This document shows positions 36,454-45,375 of a DNA stretch of 64,000 nucleotides, piece after piece. Position numbers and translations under genes: made by a program. A model generated the notes under the pieces. That model did no database searches. It was not told where the DNA came from and saw nothing but the letters and a program-made list of their open reading frames with translations. This stretch comes from an uncultured Paraprevotella sp. (GTDB lineage Bacteria; Bacteroidota; Bacteroidia; Bacteroidales; Bacteroidaceae), in assembly GCA_900546665.1 (NCBI GenBank), contig URDY01000002.1, forward strand, positions 127,884 to 191,883, in the 5' to 3' direction. The first letter of the stretch is position 1. Each line of letters starts with the position of its first letter.

Positions 36454-37704
36454 TCAATCCACTACCTTATAGCCTTTCCAACCATAGAAGGCACAGAATA
36501 TAAAGCATATCAGCGGAATGACATACGCCATCGCATACGATTCGGGATGGCTGTTCATGAAATAAGCCGTCAGCTGAGGCAGACAGGCGTTACCAATAAT
36601 GGCCATAACCAGAAAAGCCGAACCGCTCTTGGTATCCTCGCCCAGATCAGTCAAAGCCAGTGAAAACTGTGTAGGATACATGATCGACATGAAGAACGAC
36701 ACACCAATCATGGCATAAAGTCCTACATAACCGCCAAAACACATGATGACCACACACAGCAGAACATTCATTACCGCATAGAGCAACAGCATGTTCTGGG
36801 GTTTGAAACGTCCCATCAGTCCGGTTCCGATCCATCGTCCTAACAGAAAGGCCAGCATATATATGCCGAAATAGGTTGTAGCCTCATTTTCGGGGATACC
36901 CACATACAGACAGCAATAAACCAGGAACAGACTGTTGATGGCGGTTTGTCCGCCGTTATAGAAGAACTGGCAGATTACACCCCATCTCAGATGCGAACGC
37001 TTCAGTACCTTAGGATTGATCAGCTTTCCCGTTTTGTTCTGCTTATTCTCTTCTTCCGGTATTTTAGGCAAACGACAAATCACAAATACCACTGCGATGA
37101 CCAGCAACAGCAAAGCCAGCATCAGATACGGCTGTTTCATGGAGTCCGTTTCAAACTGGATGTACGCTTCCCAACCGCCTGCATAATCAGCCGGAAGTGT
37201 CTCTCTCGTATAATGGTGTCCGCTCAGAATCATCTTGCTCAGGAACATCGCCGAAACAAATGCACCAAGTCCGTTGAACGACTGTGCCAGATTCAGTCGT
37301 CTGGAAGCCGTAGACGGATCACCGAGAACCGTCACATAAGGATTGGCCGCCGTTTCCAGAAAACACATACCTGTGGCAATGATGAAAAAAATGCCCAGAT
37401 AAGCCCAATAGGACTTGATAATGGCTGCCGGAAAGAAAAGAAATCCGCCGAACGAAGCCAGAAGCAAACCCAATATAATTCCCGACTTGTAACTGAAACG
37501 TTTCATATACATGGCTATAGGCACCGGGAAAATAAAATAGGCCAGCCAGTAAGCCGTTTCAGTAAACGAAGCTTCAAACGCATTAAGCTCACACGTCTTC
37601 ATCAGCTGCCGGATCATGGTCGGCAAAAGGTTACTGCTGATTGCCCACAGGAAGAAAAGGCTGAATATCAGCACCAAAGGAAATAAACGGTTTTCTTTTT
37701 TCAT
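36454..37704 (-). CDS. fucP: L-fucose:H+ symporter-like permease
   Basis: Inner membrane transporter of 416 residues with 12 hydrophobic segments of the major facilitator superfamily. The stretch FLETAANPYVTVLG (about 115-128) is the conserved FucP motif with the proton-coupling Glu, and SRRLNLAQSFNGLGA follows. Family knowledge: E. coli FucP carries L-fucose and also L-galactose and D-arabinose. It overlaps the end of the amidohydrolase gene by 4 bases. Confidence 0.85.
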   Translation of the reverse strand: MKKENRLFPLVLIFSLFFLWAISSNLLPTMIRQLMKTCELNAFEASFTETAYWLAYFIFPVPIAMYMKRFSYKSGIILGLLLASFGGFLFFPAAIIKSYWAYLGIFFIIATGMCFLETAANPYVTVLGDPSTASRRLNLAQSFNGLGAFVSAMFLSKMILSGHHYTRETLPADYAGGWEAYIQFETDSMKQPYLMLALLLLVIAVVFVICRLPKIPEEENKQNKTGKLINPKVLKRSHLRWGVICQFFYNGGQTAINSLFLVYCCLYVGIPENEATTYFGIYMLAFLLGRWIGTGLMGRFKPQNMLLLYAVMNVLLCVVIMCFGGYVGLYAMIGVSFFMSIMYPTQFSLALTDLGEDTKSGSAFLVMAIIGNACLPQLTAYFMNSHPESYAMAYVIPLICFIFCAFYGWKGYKVVD

Positions 37705-38624
37705 TCTGACATATTTTTAATATACGGCAACTCGGGTAAAGCACCAAACTGATAGAAACGTCTGGCGTTCTCACCCAAAAACAGTCTCTTTTCATCATCG
37801 GTCAGTTCGTCTGATTTCAACACGAAGTCATAAGACATTCTGTAAGTGATGGCCGTAATCGTGCGGGGATAATCCGATCCCCACATCAGTTTCTCGAATC
37901 CGACTTCATCCGCAGCTTCTCTGATGGCCCTGACCGCCCCCTTGAAGGGATAGAACTCATCATTGAAAAGCCAGGTTATACCACCGGACTCAAGGCGTAC
38001 ATGAGGATGCCGGACCAGACGGACCTGAGCCAGCCATCCCGGACGGGTAACCATCCCGAAATGTCCGATGGCAATCTTCAGGTCAGGACATTCACTGATA
38101 ATTTCTTCCATCTCGCCGGTCTGGGTATCTCCGTCAGCCAGATCAATGGACAGTATCATGCCCCGCTCCTCCATCAGATGAAACATCTTCATCATCTCCT
38201 CACCGGTCAGCCAGACCCGTCCTTCTGGAAGGAGCAAGCGCTGTGCCGGAATCTTGATGGCCCTGAATCCTCTTTCGGACAGACTGACAGCCTGATCAAA
38301 GAAACCGGGTTTCCGGAATTCGCACATGCCGCACACAAAGAAGCGGTCCGGATACTGTTGCCTGACCTGCTCCAGATAATCGTTCTGCATACCGTCAATG
38401 AATTCCTGCGTCACAACAGCGGCGGCCACCTGGGCATAATCCATATTGGAAAGGAAAACCTCAGCCGAGTTCCGGCCATCCGTCATGAATGGGGGCAACA
38501 TCTGTCTCACTTCACCCATAAACATTGAACGGCCGTTTTCCAGTGTCCGGATCGGCAGACCATCCACCACCGTATCCTGTTTCAGCCATAAATGGGAATG
38601 GGCATCAATAATCGTGTAGTTCAT
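37701..38624 (-). CDS. Amidohydrolase 2 family protein, probable sugar lactonase
   Basis: 307 residues with TIM-barrel amidohydrolase marks: DAHSHLW at the N-terminus, GHFG (about 188) and GSDYPRT (about 250). Family members in L-fucose and L-rhamnose pathways, for instance in the C. jejuni fucose island, open the aldonolactone. Next to an aldo-keto reductase of the L-galactose/L-fucose dehydrogenase kind the expected substrate is L-galactono- or L-fuconolactone. Decarboxylases and other hydrolases share this fold, so the context carries most of the weight. Confidence 0.75.
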   Translation of the reverse strand: MNYTIIDAHSHLWLKQDTVVDGLPIRTLENGRSMFMGEVRQMLPPFMTDGRNSAEVFLSNMDYAQVAAAVVTQEFIDGMQNDYLEQVRQQYPDRFFVCGMCEFRKPGFFDQAVSLSERGFRAIKIPAQRLLLPEGRVWLTGEEMMKMFHLMEERGMILSIDLADGDTQTGEMEEIISECPDLKIAIGHFGMVTRPGWLAQVRLVRHPHVRLESGGITWLFNDEFYPFKGAVRAIREAADEVGFEKLMWGSDYPRTITAITYRMSYDFVLKSDELTDDEKRLFLGENARRFYQFGALPELPYIKNMSE

Positions 38625-38639
38625 AGCCTAAGACTGTTT

Positions 38640-39572
38640 TTAGGAATTAGCCCAGCTTACCCGCTGCTGGTCGCCGATGATCTCTTTTACCTTACCCACC
38701 AACTGCCAGTCAATAGGCTCCTGAATGTACTGCAGGTTTTTCAGTACGTTTTTCGGATTGGCCGAACTGAACAGTGTCGTAGATATGCGCGGATTGCTTA
38801 CGGCATACTGCATGGCCAGCTTCTCTATCGGATAACCCTGTGAAGCACAATATTCGGCAGCTTTTCTGCAGGCTTCCACCAAAGGAGCCGGAGCCGGATG
38901 CCATGCAGGCACACCGCGCTGCGTCAGCAGTCCCATTGACAGGGGCGAAGCATTGATCACGCCGATTCCTTTCGACTCGAAGTAATCCAGATAATCAGCC
39001 AGTTTGTCGTCATTAAGGGTATAATGACAGAAGTTCAGCACGGTTTCTACCGTTCCCTCCGGCACCCGGTCGATCACCCACTGCAGATTCTCAAGCTGCA
39101 GATCCGTAATTCCGACGTGACCGACAACCCCTTTTTCACGCAGCTCCACCAAAGCCGGAAGCGTTTCATTCACCACCTGGTTCAGGTCAGCAAACTCTAT
39201 GTCATGCACATTGATCAGATCAATATGGTCTATATTCAGGCGCTCCATACTTTCATAAACACTCTCCGTGGCTCTTTTGCCGGAGTAGTCCCACGTATTG
39301 ATACCGTCATGACCGTAGCGTCCCACTTTGGTGGAAAGCAGATAAGCCTCACGCGGCAAATCCTTCAAGGCCTTGCCCAATACGGTTTCAGCCTTGTAAT
39401 GGCCGTAATAGGGAGACACGTCGATAAAGTTAAGTCCGTTCTCCACAGCGGTAAAGACCGCTTCTATGGCATCAGCCTCACTGATGTCTCTGAAAACGCC
39501 TCCCAAAGATGAAGCACCAAAACTCAGTCTGGGCACTTTCATGCCCGTTTTTCCACATTCCGTATATTCCAT
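38640..39572 (-). CDS. Aldo/keto reductase, L-galactose/L-fucose 1-dehydrogenase-like
   Basis: 310 residues. The catalytic tetrad is visible: Asp and Tyr in FIDVSPYYGHY, Lys in LSTKVGRYG, and His in INVHDIEF. From memory the protein matches plant L-galactose dehydrogenase over several stretches (CHYTLNDDKL, SKGIGVINASPLSMGLLT, PAWHPAPAP). That enzyme and bacterial D-threo-aldose 1-dehydrogenase oxidise L-galactose or L-fucose to the lactone with NAD(P). It sits between the glycosidase and lactonase genes, which suits this step. Confidence 0.8.
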   Translation of the reverse strand: MEYTECGKTGMKVPRLSFGASSLGGVFRDISEADAIEAVFTAVENGLNFIDVSPYYGHYKAETVLGKALKDLPREAYLLSTKVGRYGHDGINTWDYSGKRATESVYESMERLNIDHIDLINVHDIEFADLNQVVNETLPALVELREKGVVGHVGITDLQLENLQWVIDRVPEGTVETVLNFCHYTLNDDKLADYLDYFESKGIGVINASPLSMGLLTQRGVPAWHPAPAPLVEACRKAAEYCASQGYPIEKLAMQYAVSNPRISTTLFSSANPKNVLKNLQYIQEPIDWQLVGKVKEIIGDQQRVSWANS

Positions 39573-39596
39573 GATATTAGTCTGTTAAATATAAAT

Positions 39597-42248
39597 TTAG
39601 AATTTGATTTTAAGGGCTTTTCCCTCATAAGTCACTTCCTTTACCGTCAAGGAAGCCTGATCACCGGCACCATTGTTCCTGTTCACCACCACGACATTCA
39701 GTTTTTTCGTTTCATCCATACCGGGGAATCCGCCCTGACGCCGGCCGATTTCCAGTACGCCCCGCCGTTCATTCCATTTCAGCGGTATCACACTGTAATG
39801 ACCGTTCTCATAGCCGTAATTGTCGCCTTCATCCTCATACCACATCAGTTCCGCATCTGCTCCCTTGTAGATTCTGATTTCAACCGGCTTTCCGGTACGT
39901 TCTGCCGAATACTGTTTTCCGAAATCCATCGGTACGACAGAACCTCCACGGACAAACAGAGGAATCTTGGCCCAGTCTACATCCACATCCACATACTGTC
40001 CTCCCTTGTACGACTCACCGGTCCAGAAGTCAATCCAGCCGGATTCGTTTTCAGGCAGATAAACACGCCATGTGCCTACACCAGGCTCCATGACCGGAGC
40101 AACCAGGAAGGCGCGGCCGAACATATATTCGTTGTCCAACGACAAGGCACGCTGATCTTCCGGAAAATCCATCACCAGCGGCCGCATCAGTGTGGAACCG
40201 TCAAACGTCACTTCCGCAGCATTCGAATAGACATAAGGCAACAGGCTGTAACGCAAGGCAATATATTTTTTGGTTATATTTTCCACTTCACTGCCGTACC
40301 GCCAGGGTTCAGTCTGACTCATATAGCCATGCACCCTCATAAGAGGAAAGAACGTGGAAGCCTGAAGCCAACGCAGGAAACATTCATGATATGCCTTGTT
40401 GGTATACTGGTCGCCGGGCCGGAAGAAACCGCCGGCGTCGTAAGTCCACCAGGGTAATCCGGCTGCCATCATACCCAGTCCGGCCGTGATCTGGCGCCGG
40501 AGCGTTTCCCAGTCATTGCCCACATCACCCGACCAGGTGGCCGTAGCATAACGCTGCATGCCAGAGAAAGCGCATCTTGTAAAGATCATCGCCCGCTTTT
40601 CCGGTTCTTCCTGACGAAGTCCTTCATAAACGGTGCGGTTCACGAAGATAGGATACACATTGCGGTACACTTCCCCGTTGACAGTTCCTCCGGCAATTCT
40701 TCTGCCGGCCAGATCGTCGTTCTCGGGTTCCGTAGCATCCAGCCACCAGGCATCGATCCGGTAGGGTTTGAGCAGCTTCTCCCTGAAGTTCTCCCAATAG
40801 AAGGCAGCTGCATCCGGATTAAAGAAATCAATCCATTCCGTACCCGGAATATAATAGCCACGTGCATTCATCTGCTTTCCCAGATCGGCATTGCGGTCCA
40901 CCTTCGACCACACGGACAACATGAGTTTCATATCCATCCGGTGCAGACTGTCCACCATTTCAGCCGGATCAGGATAACGGTCCTCGTCAAACTTCATGGC
41001 GTTCCAGCCATACTTGCCCCAGTACTGCCAGTCCTGCACGATCATGTCGACCGGAATTTCGCGTTCACGGAAAGTCCGTGCATTCTCCAGCAGTTCCGGC
41101 TGCGTATTGTACCGCTCGCGGCAATGGATATATCCCAAGGCCCACAACGGCATCATCGGCGTACCTCCTGTCAGTTCACGATAACTTCCGATCACCTCAT
41201 CCGCGTTACCCGCAAATACGGTATAGTCGAGTGTCTCTGCCACCGGAGAACGGAACACCGTTTCATTCCTGACCTTACGCCAGGAAACCACCGGTTTGTC
41301 ATTCCGGTCTCCCTCCACTTCTATTCTGTGTTTTCCCTTTTTCAGGTTGACGATCAGCGACGTTGTAGGCGGCAGCCACAAATTATTGACGTCCACCAGA
41401 TTCTGCCCGTCTATAGTCAGATGATACTTGCGGGCCATTTTCTGTCCCACATCCAGCATCAGGGCATACTGCCCGTCTTCATCAATTTGGATTTCGGCCG
41501 CAAAGGCATGGATATTCCTGACCTCACGCTTGTTGCCGGTTGTGGAAGTCACATCTACCGTCACCGACTGTCCTTCACCGCCGTCAGCCTGCAGACGGAC
41601 CTGCATGGCCGAAGGATTGAAATCCGTAAGACCGTAGTTTTGCCACAACAGCCCGTAACCTTTGTTTGAAAGCACAAATGGTATGGCTATCTGCGTATTG
41701 ACCTGAGTCAACCGGCGTGTCAGTCCGCGGATATTCAGATAGCCGTCCTGAAACTGTCCCGTTCCGTAAAGATATTCATCGGCCGGTGAAAAGAAACGCT
41801 GCTCTATCAGATAAGTGGAATCTCCCCGGACGACAGACGGCAACATCACTCGTCCTCCGGCCATTTCTTTCAATATGATCCGGCCGGTCTTATCCTTAAA
41901 AGTCAGCGTTTCATCGGTTTTTCCATATATTACGGATATGGCCGGCAAAGACAGGACCATGCACGAATCCTTGTCTTTGACTTTATAATCAGTTTTTTCG
42001 GGAACATTACAAAAGACCAGTTCTTCCTGAGCTTTTGAATTATTCTGCATCAGACGGACTCTGATGGCGTTGTCATTCATGGGTGTCAACCTGAGCATAC
42101 CCTGTCTGGTCTGTATGTCGATATGCTCTGCCTGTTCTCTTCCGGCCTGACCGTCCATGGGGAAAGCCAGTGCGACAAGAAGAATCAGTCCTCCTCTCAG
42201 CATATTGCCGGTTATTTTATTCTGATGATGATTAGCTTTGATATTCAT
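39597..42248 (-). CDS. GH31 alpha-glycosidase, probable alpha-xylosidase
   Basis: 883 residues with a signal peptide (hydrophobic core MLRGGLILLVALAFPMDGQA), so secreted to periplasm or cell surface. The GH31 barrel carries the nucleophile in WWLDATEPEND and the acid/base in WSGDVGNDWE. A separate beta-rich insert in the N-terminal part (about residues 245-335, with YHLTIDGQNLVDVNN and GKHRIEVEG) looks like the PA14 domain seen in xyloglucan alpha-xylosidases such as the Cellvibrio enzyme. A beta-sandwich with a DUF5110-like fold closes the protein. Start at 42248 is chosen for the signal peptide. With the GH29 gene it suggests fucosylated or galactosylated xyloglucan fragments as the food source. 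Confidence 0.82.
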   Translation of the reverse strand: MNIKANHHQNKITGNMLRGGLILLVALAFPMDGQAGREQAEHIDIQTRQGMLRLTPMNDNAIRVRLMQNNSKAQEELVFCNVPEKTDYKVKDKDSCMVLSLPAISVIYGKTDETLTFKDKTGRIILKEMAGGRVMLPSVVRGDSTYLIEQRFFSPADEYLYGTGQFQDGYLNIRGLTRRLTQVNTQIAIPFVLSNKGYGLLWQNYGLTDFNPSAMQVRLQADGGEGQSVTVDVTSTTGNKREVRNIHAFAAEIQIDEDGQYALMLDVGQKMARKYHLTIDGQNLVDVNNLWLPPTTSLIVNLKKGKHRIEVEGDRNDKPVVSWRKVRNETVFRSPVAETLDYTVFAGNADEVIGSYRELTGGTPMMPLWALGYIHCRERYNTQPELLENARTFREREIPVDMIVQDWQYWGKYGWNAMKFDEDRYPDPAEMVDSLHRMDMKLMLSVWSKVDRNADLGKQMNARGYYIPGTEWIDFFNPDAAAFYWENFREKLLKPYRIDAWWLDATEPENDDLAGRRIAGGTVNGEVYRNVYPIFVNRTVYEGLRQEEPEKRAMIFTRCAFSGMQRYATATWSGDVGNDWETLRRQITAGLGMMAAGLPWWTYDAGGFFRPGDQYTNKAYHECFLRWLQASTFFPLMRVHGYMSQTEPWRYGSEVENITKKYIALRYSLLPYVYSNAAEVTFDGSTLMRPLVMDFPEDQRALSLDNEYMFGRAFLVAPVMEPGVGTWRVYLPENESGWIDFWTGESYKGGQYVDVDVDWAKIPLFVRGGSVVPMDFGKQYSAERTGKPVEIRIYKGADAELMWYEDEGDNYGYENGHYSVIPLKWNERRGVLEIGRRQGGFPGMDETKKLNVVVVNRNNGAGDQASLTVKEVTYEGKALKIKF

Positions 42249-42277
42249 AGTATTATTTGTAAAGTTCCCGAATTTTT

Positions 42278-42664
42278 TTAATCGTAAAGATAGAACATGC
42301 GTTCCATCATCTTCCATTTCTCGGAGGAAGTACTCATCGGCGCACATTCCTGAAAACGGGCCACATATTCTTCCCATTCCTGCTGTCGGGGTAAATGAGA
42401 GAGTTTCTCCATGGCCTCATCCCAGTCAAAATCAAGAGGTGTTTCCACGATCATGAACAGCGAGCATCCCTTGATATAGATCTCCATTTCCAGAATACCG
42501 ACCGCACGGATGCCGGCCCGTATTTCGGGCCAGGCTTCCTCACGGCTGTGTATTTTTCTGTATTCAGCTATCAGATCCGGATTATTCTTCAGATTCAGAG
42601 TCTGGCAATAACGTTTCACCTTCTCCGTGTACTGCCTCACCGGATATCCGTTTTCTTTCATCAT
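42278..42664 (-). CDS. L-rhamnose mutarotase family (DUF718) protein
   Basis: 128 residues, small cytoplasmic ferredoxin-like fold. The marks YCQTLNLKNNPDLIAEYRKIH, WPEI and GCSLFMIVET are those of the RhaM family, which speeds the alpha/beta anomer change of 6-deoxy-L-sugars. In this operon the substrate is more likely L-fucose or L-galactose than rhamnose, because no rhamnose genes are present. Two consecutive ATGs (42664, 42661) are possible starts. Confidence 0.82.
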   Translation of the reverse strand: MMKENGYPVRQYTEKVKRYCQTLNLKNNPDLIAEYRKIHSREEAWPEIRAGIRAVGILEMEIYIKGCSLFMIVETPLDFDWDEAMEKLSHLPRQQEWEEYVARFQECAPMSTSSEKWKMMERMFYLYD

Positions 42665-42686
42665 AATTCAAGAATTACAATCCAAT

Positions 42687-44327
42687 TTATTTTTTTATAC
42701 GGAATACTGGAGCAATATTCTTCTGTGCATCCTGCGGTATGGTGATATGCAGTCCGTCCGCCGTACGGGTGAAATCCACCTTGCCGTAACCCAGCAGTTC
42801 CACTTTCTTAATCTTCTCATTAAACAGTTCATTGCCTTCCGACAGAGACTTGATTGTCACGTTTCTGCTTTCCGGCCATGCCAGAACCGTCGCATAAAGA
42901 TACTTTTTGGTCTGCGTGAATCTGATTTCCTTTTCAGTCGCATTGTTGTAGGCTCCTTCGTTAAATCCCTGTGCATTGAGCGGAATATCGGAGTTGGCAA
43001 TCGGTCCTTCGCCGAATACGGTCCAAGGGCGTGTTTCATAGATAGCCTCCTTGTTGACAGCCATCCATTCGCCAAACTCATTCAGGATTTTCTCTTCCTT
43101 CTCGTCAAAGGTTCCGTCTGCTCTCAAGGGCACACTCAGCAGAAGGTTACCGTTCTTGCTGACGATATCCACCAGCAGCTTCACCACGTACGAAGCGGAT
43201 TTGTATCCGTTGTTTCTGTAGATGGAAGTATTGTAGTGCCATCCGCCGATGCAGGAGCAGGACTGCCATGGCTCTTCAATAGCCTTGTTCGGTGCACCGC
43301 GCTCCACATCCCATACCAAAGCCTTACGCTGGTTCTCATCCAGGATCTTTCCGAACATCACGGCTTCCAGCTTGCCCTTATGGGTTGCCATACTGTGATT
43401 GTAGAAGTGGGCGGCTATCTTCAGACCGGCATCACTGACCGGATAGAACGGCATTACCGTTACGTCAAAATACAACAGGTCGGGATTATACCGGTTGATC
43501 ACGTCCAGCGTACGGTTATAAAAGTTCGTGCAATACTCCTGAGTAGGCAGACAGGCCCCGTTACCCCACGCCCACTGGCTGTGAATGGTACCGTTATTCC
43601 AGCTGTTCTCGCTCATAGGATGGTTCTGCGCATAAAGATCCTGCGGATCGTAACCTTCCCACCATTTGCCTTTACCGTCAGCCTTGGTCAGTTTGCCGTC
43701 ATAAGGAATACCCTTTTTCGGTCCCTGCGTATCATGACGCTGTGAAGGTTCATACCAGGTCCACGCGTGGTCGGCATGAAGGCTTACTCCGAAATAGAGG
43801 CCATATTTTCTGGCTGCCTTTTCCCATCCGGCCAGAATATCTTTCTTGGGTCCCATGTTGACCGAATTCCAGGGCTGGTACTGGCTGTCCCACAAGTCCA
43901 TGTTGTCATGATGGTTACCCAGGGCAAAGAAATACTGTGCACCTATCTTCTTGTAAAAGGCCACCAGCTTGTCGGGATCCCAGTTTTCAGCTTTCCACAA
44001 CGGAATGATGTCCTTGAATCCGAACTCCGAGGGATGACCGTAATGCTCTACATGGTATTTATATTCATTCGTACCTTCCATATACATGGAACGCGCCATC
44101 CAGTCACCTGTACCTTCCACGCACTGCGGTCCCCAATGTGCCCATATACCGAATTTCACATTGCGGAACCAGTCCGGCACCTGATAGTTCATCAGCGATT
44201 CCCAGGTCGGCTCGAACTGCCCTTTCATCATCGGTTCATCGGCCTCCGACACGGGCACCTGATAATTCTGTCCAGCTACTGATCCTGCCATAAAAAACAG
44301 GGATAAGAAAAGAATTTTGTTTTTCAT
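42687..44327 (-). CDS. GH29 alpha-L-fucosidase (possibly alpha-L-galactosidase)
   Basis: 546 residues with signal peptide MKNKILFLSLFFMAGSVAGQ. GH29 marks: WFRNVKFGIWAHWGPQCVEG at residues 43-62, FALGNHHDNMDLWDS, HADHAWTW, and the nucleophile Asp in PDLLYFDVTVMP (about 290-301). Removes terminal alpha-L-fucose by retention; some GH29-like enzymes also act on alpha-L-galactosides, which fits the downstream genes. Start at 44327 (not 44375) is set by the signal peptide and by the -7 box at 44364-44371. First gene of the operon. Confidence 0.9.
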   Translation of the reverse strand: MKNKILFLSLFFMAGSVAGQNYQVPVSEADEPMMKGQFEPTWESLMNYQVPDWFRNVKFGIWAHWGPQCVEGTGDWMARSMYMEGTNEYKYHVEHYGHPSEFGFKDIIPLWKAENWDPDKLVAFYKKIGAQYFFALGNHHDNMDLWDSQYQPWNSVNMGPKKDILAGWEKAARKYGLYFGVSLHADHAWTWYEPSQRHDTQGPKKGIPYDGKLTKADGKGKWWEGYDPQDLYAQNHPMSENSWNNGTIHSQWAWGNGACLPTQEYCTNFYNRTLDVINRYNPDLLYFDVTVMPFYPVSDAGLKIAAHFYNHSMATHKGKLEAVMFGKILDENQRKALVWDVERGAPNKAIEEPWQSCSCIGGWHYNTSIYRNNGYKSASYVVKLLVDIVSKNGNLLLSVPLRADGTFDEKEEKILNEFGEWMAVNKEAIYETRPWTVFGEGPIANSDIPLNAQGFNEGAYNNATEKEIRFTQTKKYLYATVLAWPESRNVTIKSLSEGNELFNEKIKKVELLGYGKVDFTRTADGLHITIPQDAQKNIAPVFRIKK

Positions 44328-44363
44328 TTTTGGGTATAATTTTAATAAATAGATTTCTAAGGA

Positions 44364-44371
44364 CAAATATA
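44364..44371 (-). promoter_or_regulatory. -7 box of the L-sugar operon promoter
   Basis: TATATTTG on the minus strand, 37 bases before the GH29 start. No TTTG/TTG element is seen at the -33 position; the putative AraC half-sites lie there instead. Confidence 0.65.
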
Positions 44372-44396
44372 GCAAGTTAGTTTAGTTCATTTATTG

Positions 44397-44431
44397 GACT
44401 TCACCGACATTTTATAAGACTTTATCGATAT
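44397..44431. promoter_or_regulatory. Putative AraC-family operator: two direct half-sites
   Basis: Two 14-bp words, GACTTCACCGACAT (44397-44410) and GACTTTATCGATAT (44418-44431), agree at 11 positions; the three differences are all C/T. Start-to-start distance is 21 bp, two helical turns. They lie 26-60 bases upstream of the operon -7 box and between it and the divergent araC gene. Confidence 0.6.
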
Positions 44432-44488
44432 AATGGTATTTTTGCCCAATATCCGGCCGCCATACTTGCACTACCGTCGTTTTTTATC

Positions 44489-44496
44489 TATCTTTA
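44489..44496 (+). promoter_or_regulatory. -7 box of the araC-type gene at 44518
   Basis: TATCTTTA, one mismatch to TAnnTTTG, 22 bases before the ATG. Confidence 0.5.
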
Positions 44497-44517
44497 CAGA
44501 ACAAAAAAACAAATACC

Positions 44518-45375
44518 ATGACTTCACTGATAGACCAACTTCATCCGCTCGTACTGAACATCGGTCTGGCTATTCACGATGCCAACTGGAACTGGCAAAA
44601 TGTCTGCAGCCCTTTCTACCGTTTATATTACATCACCAAGGGCCATGCACAGATCCGGTTTCCCAACGGCATCATCGAACTCAAACCCGACCACCTGTAC
44701 TTTATCCCGGCTTTCATGCAGCACAGCTATATCTGCAATGCTCACTTCGAACATTATTATCTTCATATTTATGAGGATCACCAGTATGACGCACTGATAC
44801 TGGACAAATGGGATTTCCCTACCGAAATAACGGCCACCTCCATCGACAAGGCGCTTGTCACACGCCTCTGTGAAATCAATCCCAATATGAAGCTGGCCAG
44901 CTCCAATCCGGCCACATACGACAACACGCCTACCCTGACCAGCAATCTGCAGAAAAACCGTCAGCGGGCCTTATGTGACAAAATCGAATCCAGAGGGATT
45001 GTCTACCAGCTGCTGTCACGCTTCTTCAAATATGCCAGACCCAAAATCGTGACCAAGGACAAACGCATAGAAGAAGCTCTGGATTATATCAGCCGGCACA
45101 TTTGTGAAGACATAGATCTCGACAAACTGGCTCTCGAAACCTGTCTTTCAAAGGATCACTTTATCCGGATTTTCAAGAAGGAAACCGGCATGACACCCCT
45201 GAAATTCATCAACCAGAAAAAGATCGAACGGGCACAGCTTATGCTGGTGACCCAACCGGTTTCCGTCAAGAACATCGCACTGGCTCTCGCCTATGAGGAT
45301 TTCTCCTATTTCAACCGGCTGTTTAAGAAAACTACCGGCTTCACCCCTAAAGACTACCGGCTCCGCCAACGCTGA
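44518..45375 (+). CDS. AraC family transcriptional regulator (L-sugar operon)
   Basis: 285 residues. The N-terminal half is a cupin-like sensor (YYITKGHAQIRFPNG, LYFIPAFMQHSYIC). The C-terminal 100 residues carry two helix-turn-helix units (LALETCLSKDHFIRIFKKETGMTP and IALALAYEDFSYFNRLFKKT) and end in the usual FTPKDYR. Divergent from the GH29-to-uxaA operon with 190 bases between the starts, so it is the natural regulator; the ligand would be L-fucose, L-galactose or a later intermediate. Its last 29 bases overlap the convergent AraC gene. Confidence 0.9.
   Translation: MTSLIDQLHPLVLNIGLAIHDANWNWQNVCSPFYRLYYITKGHAQIRFPNGIIELKPDHLYFIPAFMQHSYICNAHFEHYYLHIYEDHQYDALILDKWDFPTEITATSIDKALVTRLCEINPNMKLASSNPATYDNTPTLTSNLQKNRQRALCDKIESRGIVYQLLSRFFKYARPKIVTKDKRIEEALDYISRHICEDIDLDKLALETCLSKDHFIRIFKKETGMTPLKFINQKKIERAQLMLVTQPVSVKNIALALAYEDFSYFNRLFKKTTGFTPKDYRLRQR

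Noticed and set aside
39798..41669. Several long antisense frames opposite the GH31 gene, and similar ones opposite mfd, hydG and the RND pump.
   Set aside because: They are shadows of codon bias in the real genes, without starts, domains or promoters.
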